Positions 57,536 through 64,000 of a stretch of 64,000 nt of DNA are shown here, in pieces. Position 1 is the stretch's first letter, and each line of letters opens with the position of its first letter. The DNA is from Lantana camara (lineage: Eukaryota; Streptophyta; Magnoliopsida; Lamiales; Verbenaceae), in NCBI GenBank assembly GCA_037501455.1, contig CM074865.1, positions 34,392,501 through 34,456,500 on the forward strand. Direction: 5' to 3'. Both the position numbers and the translations under genes were made by a program. The notes under the pieces are model-generated. The model was not told the origin of the DNA. It did no database searches and worked only from the letters and a program-made list of their open reading frames with translations.

Positions 57536-60103
57536 CATGTGCCTTTGATCAATGAATATGGATAGGTCTGGGTTCTTTGAAGAATCATCCCTTATAAAGG
57601 GTATTTCAAAACAAGAATGTAAAGCACTAGGCTTAGAGTCTCAAAACGATTGAATCATTAAGTATTCATGGTTCCAGTTGAAATAGTTTAACCTCACCTC
57701 ACCTATTAGTAACAGTAGGTAGGATAGATTATGCAGTGCCCTGGGGATTCCAGTGCTCAACCTTAACTCCTGTAAGTGTGTACTAAGGTGAGCTAAGACA
57801 CACTTCTATCATGATGCACATATAAAACAAGTACAGAACATGTAATGACAAGAGAGTAATACCATTTAAGGTATTAGAGAAGGATAACACACAAAGGAAT
57901 CCTTAAAGTGAGTTATCAATAACGTGGGACTATGATCTTACTATAATCGATTAGGAATTAATCAAATTATGAATCCTATCGCAAAACCTTAGGTTATAAA
58001 ACAAGTTCTCGAAAGAAAACACATTTTGAAATCACATTTTAGACCCCGGATTTGAAATCCCTAAGTGCAAATGTCTATTAAGAAAGCACAAGTTTTAATT
58101 CACTTTTACTATTCAAAAGCACTATTCACAGTTACTATTCCAGATTACTATTCACGGATTACTATTCACAGGTTACTATTCACTTGTCGGGTCAAAGGGT
58201 CGGGTCAAACCCACACACTAAACACACACTCATGCACACACACGAACACACACACGGCATGCACACACACACACCCTAATTCAATTATGATCTTGATTAT
58301 AATCTATAGTTCAAGTTCATGTTATTATAAGCAAGTGTGACCTAGGTTAAAGGCATAACCTATGGTTAAGAGGTCTAATTAAAGCATAACATCAAGTTAT
58401 GAAACACTATTCTATCTTAGGTTATAACATGTAACACTATCAAAGTGTATAACATATAATCAAAGCACTATTCCATTAATCCATATCATATCATAAGCTC
58501 AAGTCATAACATATGAGTCATGTAACATTGTAACAATGTAATAACATATCATAGACATAAGTCATAGCACATCAAGACCATTAATCATGTAACATTTATC
58601 AATTAAGACCATATAGTAACATGTAACAAGTTATAACATAATTGATCATAGGTTACTATTCCATTGCATAACATGCTTGAACATAAATTAAATATCATAA
58701 TCATGCATCAATTATCATCATATAATAGCTCCATAACATGATCATACCATATACTAAAGCAATTCATAACATTTCATAGCATATACTAAACAATTAAATC
58801 ATAATTCACTACTAACAAACATATCATAAAAACTATATAATAAATGCATAAAATAAAATCCTATATGTCTTAGGGAAGACCCTAAGACCCAACCTAAACA
58901 TAATATAAACATACCATAACATAAAAACATAAACTAAACTAAAACATAACATAAACTAAAGCATAAAAAATAAAACAACTAACCTAGCTAACAAAAGGGG
59001 GGGGAGACGGCAAGAGGGGGAGAGAGGGAGGAAGAAAGGGAGTTGTTAACACAACATTGAGCAAGGAAAATGAATGGCATGAGAGCTCTATTTATAGGTG
59101 TTGGGAAGCCCCTCACAATGGAAATAAACTTGAGGTAAGGGTATGAGAGCAAAAGTGGATGTCTTCTCTTGGAAGCTTCATCATTCATGAAACAAAAATA
59201 GGGGCTGCTGGAGGGTATTTCGGTAATTTCAGCTCCAAAACGTGAAGGAGAGTGTCTGGAAATATAACCATTCCATCCGGCCAAAAATTAGCTTCGAAAC
59301 GCATATTCATTCGTCGGAATCGGATTTACCGTTTGAAAGATACGTTAGTTTTAATGAATAAAAGTTTTGAGCTCGAAACTCGACATGAGTGAAAAACGAC
59401 TTTCTAGAATGATTTTCAAGTCCGGATTGTTTCCAAAATTCAAGAAATAAATCGAGAAGCGTTTTGAATCCAAAATCGACTATAAAACGTTTTACCGTTA
59501 AAAAGTTGAAAACGTAGAGTGAATAGTGAATTCTTACGTACAAGCGTACGCTTCAAAATTTCGAGCTAGGGTTTGAATCAAGAGTTGTAAAACATTTCAA
59601 AAATCTTGAAATAGCTCGAGTAATGCAAATCCGAAGAGAAAACATTTTCCGAATGAAAACCGTTCGTAGAAGGAATAGTGAACTAGGGTTTTCGTAAACA
59701 TTTTCAATAAAACGAAGTTCGGAATAGAGTTTCAAGTCAAGAATGATTTCAATAGATTCATCTCGACTCAAGGATCGATTTGACTGTAAACTTGGGTAGG
59801 AAAGATATCAGAATCAAAAGCTCATTTTTCAGAAGAATAGTAACTTTGGTCGGTAAGTTCCCAAAATGCCCTTATGGTTCAAGGAAGGTTTCCGGAACTT
59901 GGAAAGCAAGTTCAAAGGATAGGAAAACATGTGATATGAACCTCTAGGGTTCCATTGAAGCATTGGGTAATATAGGCTTGGGAAATGAATAGTAAACTGT
60001 ATCGAAGGTCAAGAATTCCCCCTTAAAACATGTCAAATCACATATGAGCACAAAGTTCATGTAAGAATGCAATGCATGAAGGTTTATAAAGTTGAATCAC
60101 GGT

Positions 60104-60430
60104 CTATAAACGCTTTACCAATGCCCTTAGTTTACCATTTTCATCCAGGCCCTGTTTTGGGCTGTTACAATCACCCCTCCTTAAAGAGAATCTGTCCTCA
60201 GATTCTTCTGCAAACAGTTCGGGGTAATGTTTCTGCATCTTATCCTCTGTTTCCCACATTGCCTCTTCTGTACCATGTTCCTTCCAAAGGACTTTTACCA
60301 AAGGAATCTTCTTATTCCTTAACTCCTGGAATCTTGTATCTAAGATCTTCACCGGTTTCAACACATAAGTCAAGTTTGGTTCTGTCGGTAATTCTTCCAC
60401 TGGTACTAGCTCTTTTTCATCCAAAACCAC
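60104..60430 (-). pseudogene. Element L pol C-terminus with chromodomain-like block
   Basis: The frame gives VKILDTRFQELRNKK, IPLVKVLWKEHGTEEAMW and ETEDKMQKHYPELFAE, matching the end of Pol in element A and the chromodomain-like tail of Tekay/Del-type chromoviruses. It then runs through the polypurine tract and into the LTR before stopping at 60104. Upstream (60430-60610) the reading continues in broken frames as [19 protein letters not shown] sequence, the segment after integrase. Confidence 0.85.
60170..60182 (-). other. Polypurine tract of element L
   Basis: AAGGAGGGGTGAT on the minus strand lies before the LTR start TGTAACAGCCC. It overlaps the pol tail. Confidence 0.78.
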
Positions 60431-61069
60431 TTGCGAATCTGAGATATATAGGATACATTGTGGATCGTTGTATGACTTGCAGGTAAATCCAATCTGTAAG
60501 TAGTTTCTCCAACTCGTTCCATTATCTGGAAGACTCCAACATATCTTGGGTTTAATTTACCACCTTTCTCAATTCGAGTGAACCATTTCTTCGGTATCTT
60601 TCACTCCATCACTGCTTCGACTTTGATGGATCTACTTTAACTCCGGTTTTGAAAATGATGTGTCCGAGAAATGTAACTCTTTCTAGCCAAAACTCGCATT
60701 TGCTGAACTTGGCATATAGCTTGTGATCCAGCAAAGTGCTCAGCACAATTCAGATATGCTCGGCGTGCTCCTCTAGTGCCTTTACAAACACCAAAACGTT
60801 GTCCAATTGTTTTTCTCAACTCTTCCAAGATGACTTCCTTCTTGTAACAATCCGAATTAACATGGTACTTAAACAACCAATCCATTCCAAGGATAATTCC
60901 ATATCTCGTCATAGGCAACTCAATGAGATTTGACGGGTAGTAGCAATTACCAATGCATATAGGGCAGCATTTATATACTTGATCCGTAACGACGTAAGTC
61001 CCCAAAGGAGAACTTACTTCAATTTTCATATGACAATTATTTAAGTGGAAATTATAATGCACACATAAA
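60431..61069 (-). pseudogene. pol: Element L pol remnants joined by deletions
   Basis: From high coordinate down: protease tail and linker (YGIILGMDWLFKYHVNSDC); then a jump near 60795 to RT C-terminal sequence ([56 protein letters not shown]); then a jump near 60610 to the post-integrase region ([14 protein letters not shown]). The RT catalytic core, RNase H and all of integrase are absent. Frames shift several times. The residual RT piece would not be active. Confidence 0.85.
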
Positions 61070-62269
61070 TTAGATGCAATGAAAATGTATGGCACCAGGG
61101 TCATATAAGACCTTAACTGGCGTGTTAAGAATGTGCACAATACCTTCCACATCAGACGAAGGATCAACCTCCTCATTACCATCCATTGCATATGCTCTGC
61201 CTTTAACCACTGGTGTGCTCGTCGTACCCACCACCGCTTTACCCTTGTCTTGAACCCCAAATCTTTTAATCCTGGTAGGACAATGTTCACGTATATGCTC
61301 AGGGGAACCACACCAATAACACTGACCATTCTTCTTACGACAATTTTCCTCAGTGTGCCCTTTACGGCTACAGTAGTCACAGACTATCTCCTCTTGAGTG
61401 GGCTGAGTTGTTTCATACTGCTGAGGTGCCCTTTGTTGTTGTTGCAGTGCCATCATTGGTTTCTTCCCGGTTCCTTGAAAGGAAGATCCGGCAGGTCGCT
61501 TTGTTCCCTGAAAAGTCTTAGGGCTAGAAGGCTCTTGACGACTAACGGTCATCCGGATATCCTTATGGGTTGCCTCGACCTTCAATGCTCTATCAACTGC
61601 TCTAGTGTAGGTCTCGTCATCCAAAGAAGCTAGTGCCCAACGGAGCTCAGGTTTCAGACCATCAATGAACCTTTTAGTCTTACGACGTTCATCACTCAGA
61701 ATGTGGGGTGCATACTTGATCAGCCTAACAAACTTAACTTCATACTCCATCACGTTCATAGATCCTTGGACCAAATTCATAAATTCAGCTTCTCTTGCAT
61801 CACGTGTTACCTGAGGAGTGTATTTCTGCTGAAACTCCTTCATAAACTCAGTCCAGTTTCCATCAATGTTGTTCTCTGTCCACATGTGTTGAGTATGCCT
61901 CCACCAGTTAAACGCCGCTCCTTCCATCAGAAATGCAGCATACTGAACTCGTTCACGATCTTCAGGGTTGATATCCATAGCTTCAAAGATCTTTTCGAGA
62001 CTAGTTAACCAATTTTCAGCCTTCAAGTCGTTGGGTTCGCCATAAAACTTAGGCGGGTTCATTCTTAGAAACTTTTCTAGTGTTTTCCCATTAGGAGAAT
62101 TGCAAGCCCTCACGAATTGTCGCAACACATCAGCTAAATCTGGAACTTCCTCCCTTCTAGGAGGTGGTGGCGTAACATCCCTTGGCGGTGTAAGATCCCG
62201 TTGTGGCGTGACTTCTCTTTGGGGTGGCGATGGTGGTACGCGATTACGTGGTGCTCTTCTTGGTGGCAT
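61070..62269 (-). CDS. gag: Element L gag with protease start
   Basis: An uninterrupted 399-codon frame begins MPPRRAPRNRVPPSPPQR. It has a Pro/Arg-rich N-terminus (1-45); a retrotransposon Gag domain (about 65-230: KFYGEPNDLKAENWLTSLEK, WWRHTQHMW, FQQKYTPQVTRDAREAEF); a Gln-rich linker; two CCHC zinc knuckles (CDYCSRKGHTEENC, CYWCGSPEHIREHC); and the start of the aspartic protease (VKVLYDPGAIH). The frame is lost just after the DPGA motif, where about one base of difference shifts it; the normal continuation (FIASNLCVHYNFHL) is in another frame. Gag itself looks functional, able to coat RNA even though the enzymes are gone. Confidence 0.9.
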   Translation of the reverse strand: MPPRRAPRNRVPPSPPQREVTPQRDLTPPRDVTPPPPRREEVPDLADVLRQFVRACNSPNGKTLEKFLRMNPPKFYGEPNDLKAENWLTSLEKIFEAMDINPEDRERVQYAAFLMEGAAFNWWRHTQHMWTENNIDGNWTEFMKEFQQKYTPQVTRDAREAEFMNLVQGSMNVMEYEVKFVRLIKYAPHILSDERRKTKRFIDGLKPELRWALASLDDETYTRAVDRALKVEATHKDIRMTVSRQEPSSPKTFQGTKRPAGSSFQGTGKKPMMALQQQQRAPQQYETTQPTQEEIVCDYCSRKGHTEENCRKKNGQCYWCGSPEHIREHCPTRIKRFGVQDKGKAVVGTTSTPVVKGRAYAMDGNEEVDPSSDVEGIVHILNTPVKVLYDPGAIHFHCI

Positions 62270-62442
62270 GATGATACTGAAGTTTCACGCATTTAGACAT
62301 GTGTATAATGCATGACAGTAAGGATGATTCACATAATTGGTAACCACGTATTCACATTTCCACGTAGTCACATATAATCATGAGAATAACACATTCCCAC
62401 AACAAGATATCAACAATAATCCATTATCACATTACCACATAG

Positions 62443-62591
62443 GCAAGAGCAACTTATAAGCATGAACAACATATCAACATTAATCCATTATTCCATTATC
62501 CATTATCCATTACCACATAAGCAAGAGCAACTTATAAGCATGAACAACATATCAACATTGATCCATTATTCCATTATCCATTACCATTGAC
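62443..62591. repeat. 78-bp tandem duplication in the L leader
   Basis: The stretch from GCAAGAGCAACTTATAAGC repeats at 62443 and 62521 with few differences. It is non-coding. The neighbouring sequence 62282-62850 has no gene. Confidence 0.75.
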
Positions 62592-62854
62592 AATTCATGA
62601 ACATGTGTAACATATCAAGTATGATAACAATAAATGAAATGGCATGATCGTATAACGGCCCTAATGGTATCTTGAAGCAACTCTAAGACTCATGCAATGA
62701 CAGTTAAGGAAAGCAGTAAACAGATATCCAACATAAAGCCGAATGTGTCATAAACGTGTAAGGTTTGGAAAAATTTTCTACATTAGGCCACATTTTTAAA
62801 CAAAATTTAAAATAAGGAAGACCCGATACCATCGAGTTGACTCCCATTCAAGCC

Positions 62855-63196
62855 TTACCATTCATCCAAACCAAGTGCAAAATACCTCTTGTGGTTCCAT
62901 GTCGTCTGAAATCCATCATCTGTGGTGCCAAAATTCGGGGATCTTCTACCAAAGCTATACATCCCCTTCGCCAAACAATCCTGTCCATGCCCTGCTAGAT
63001 CAGCCTCATCACTATCAGATCCATCATTACCTCCATTAGGCTGCTCCTAGTCCTGCCTCTGTTCTTTGGTTGACGCCAAGTGAGTACCTCCTCGGTGAGA
63101 AACAACCACAGTACGTGAAGCCTCGAACTGCTTGAAAAAGGCCTCGTCTATCTGCTGCTGGTTAGGATCGAGATGTGGCTAAACTGCCATGGCCAT
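62855..63196 (-). pseudogene. Extra leader open frame upstream of element L gag, two TAGs
   Basis: Between PBS and gag a frame of 113 codons runs from ATG 63196 to TAA 62855-62857, broken only by TAG at 63179-63181 and 63047-63049. It reads PHLDPNQQQIDEAFFKQFE, then SRTVVVSHRGGTHLAST, an acidic GSDSDEADLAGHG segment and a YSFGRRSPNFGTTDDG-type tail. No domain is recognised. The same frame is open upstream through the PBS to 63409. Two TAGs and no frameshift suggest a formerly translated extra protein, but this is inference. Conservation in related elements would decide it. Confidence 0.4.
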
Positions 63197-63301
63197 ACAG
63201 AGAACCACGGATATGAATGCCAGAAGATAGAACCACGCAACGTCAAACAAGCTTCCTTGATGTGAGCAATCCAGGTCAAGTCTCTTCTTACTTAACCTGG
63301 C

Positions 63302-63313
63302 GCTCTGATACCA
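63302..63313 (-). other. Primer-binding site of element L
   Basis: TGGTATCAGAGC on the minus strand, eight bases from the LTR start at 63322. Confidence 0.92.
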
Positions 63314-63321
63314 CTTCAGGC

Positions 63322-64000
63322 TGTAGCGCCCCCACTTTGCTGGTAGAGAGCGGCGCCCCAACCCCCGCACTGAAGCACCCCTCAAGTAATGGTGTGAGCC
63401 ATTACTCAAGAAATACCCCAGCGAACGGCATATCCATTAACGATTAACAAATAGTGTTTAACTATGTGGCTTATGCAGCGGAAAATCAGAGTATTTTAAA
63501 ACTTTTCAAAACATGTGCGTGATGGCATATAAACAAGCAAGTACTGATCGTTAAGCAGAAGAGACTATTAACATTACTGTATCAATTGAACGTTGTCACG
63601 GGAGCGTAAGATAGCAATTGCAGCAGTATCCAAGTAGCAGAAGGATTATTACAAAAGCATAAGGTAAAGTATCAATGCAGCCATATAACATATGCAGGAC
63701 ACAAAATAGATTAATAAAGTAAAGTCCTGACTCAAACAAAATGAACACTCTAGAGCTTCAAGATACCTCTAGACTGCGGCTGCAAGACCTGAAACCATGA
63801 GGCCAGAAAACAGGTAGAGGTGTTAGTCAAAGTGACTAAGTGAGGGATATCTTTAAAAGAAAGTACTTAAAGTAAACGTTTGAAGTAAAGTTCATAAGGT
63901 AAAACCTTTAATGAAAAGCTTTGAAGAAGAACTTAAGAATAAGTTCAAGTGATAAAACCCTTTGATGCAATGCTATATGTAATGAGAGTTTTCAAAACAC
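63322..64000 (-). repeat. 5' LTR of element L, cut by the window edge
   Basis: It repeats 55978-56656, apparently without change. The rest lies to the right of the window. Confidence 0.92.

Larger units (their letters stand above)
55978..60169 (-). repeat. 3' LTR of element L
   Basis: Plus strand runs TGTAGCGCCCCCAC to TTTTGGGCTGTTACA. It carries a 40-bp tandem repeat (56831-56990), a 29-bp tandem repeat (57304-57535), repeated TTACTATTCAC words (58108-58182), a CA microsatellite (58215-58273) and a long CATAACAT-rich tract (58380-58980). No protein-coding gene is supported apart from the pol tail running into it from 60430. Confidence 0.9.
55978..64000 (-). mobile_element. Gypsy element L, internally deleted, runs off the window
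   Basis: One LTR is complete (55978-60169, about 4.19 kb). The interior is 60170-63321, and the second LTR starts at 63322 and is cut by the window edge. Its visible 679 bp look identical to 55978-56656, so the insertion is recent. The interior keeps a leader frame, a long gag with a protease start, a short RT fragment and a C-terminal chromodomain-like block; most of RT, RNase H and integrase is deleted. It would need enzymes in trans. Its TSD cannot be checked because the other end lies outside. Confidence 0.9.

Overview
This is nuclear DNA of a flowering plant, probably a eudicot, from heterochromatin. No host gene is visible. Almost all of the 64 kb is LTR retrotransposons nested inside one another. 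Primer-binding sites (PBS) match the plant initiator tRNA-Met (TGGTATCAGAGC), LTRs begin TG and end CA, and several insertions have intact target-site duplications (TSDs), so the order of events can be read. I use private labels: Copia-1, C, D, E for Ty1/copia copies; A, B, F, H, K, L, L' for Ty3/gypsy copies. Most elements lie on the minus strand.

Left part (1-4070): the end of a gypsy LTR, a broken minus-strand Copia gag/protease with its leader (E), about 750 bp of unclassified repeat, then a short plus-strand piece of a second Copia (C). C is cut by solo gypsy LTR B (4071-27029, TSD AAGGG). B contains full-length chromovirus-like element A (5364-25079, TSD GAAGA). One LTR of A contains full-length Copia-1 (13676-23719, TSD AAAAG). 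The other LTR of A preserves the empty Copia-1 site at about 6450-6475.

Middle and right: C resumes at 27030 and is cut at 27779 by the 3' LTR of D, a decayed minus-strand Copia. D's LTR received a Mutator-type DNA transposon (28386-30620, 9-bp TSD TTTAATAAA) and old gypsy element F on the plus strand (31673-41169, TSD TGTAT). F's 5' LTR carries a TRIM remnant. D's pol was split by K (43139-51309, TSD AACAG), a young non-autonomous element with two 3509-bp LTRs and only 1.15 kb of non-coding interior. D's leader was entered by a plus-strand gypsy LTR (H, 53915), then L' (55551), then L (55978 to beyond the right edge). L keeps a long gag but has lost most of pol.

The most unusual signal is a set of element-specific arrays of short palindromes or hairpins in non-coding parts. 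The best is in K (46971-47309): eleven consecutive hairpins share a loop motif but have different stems. Five imperfect positions in four of the stems are A.C on the plus strand, which become G.U wobble pairs in the element's own sense RNA; only one stem has other mismatches. Copia-1 has a GC-rich chain of about ten hairpins in its leader, a repeated small leader hairpin, and six palindromic G-boxes in each LTR. A has GTGACAC/GTGTCAC hairpins in its LTR. B and H share a GCGGCCGC-type array. K is the best candidate for an undescribed RNA-level system, for example packaging or trans-mobilisation of a non-coding element.

All comparisons were made by eye. Difference counts are approximate and no database was searched.
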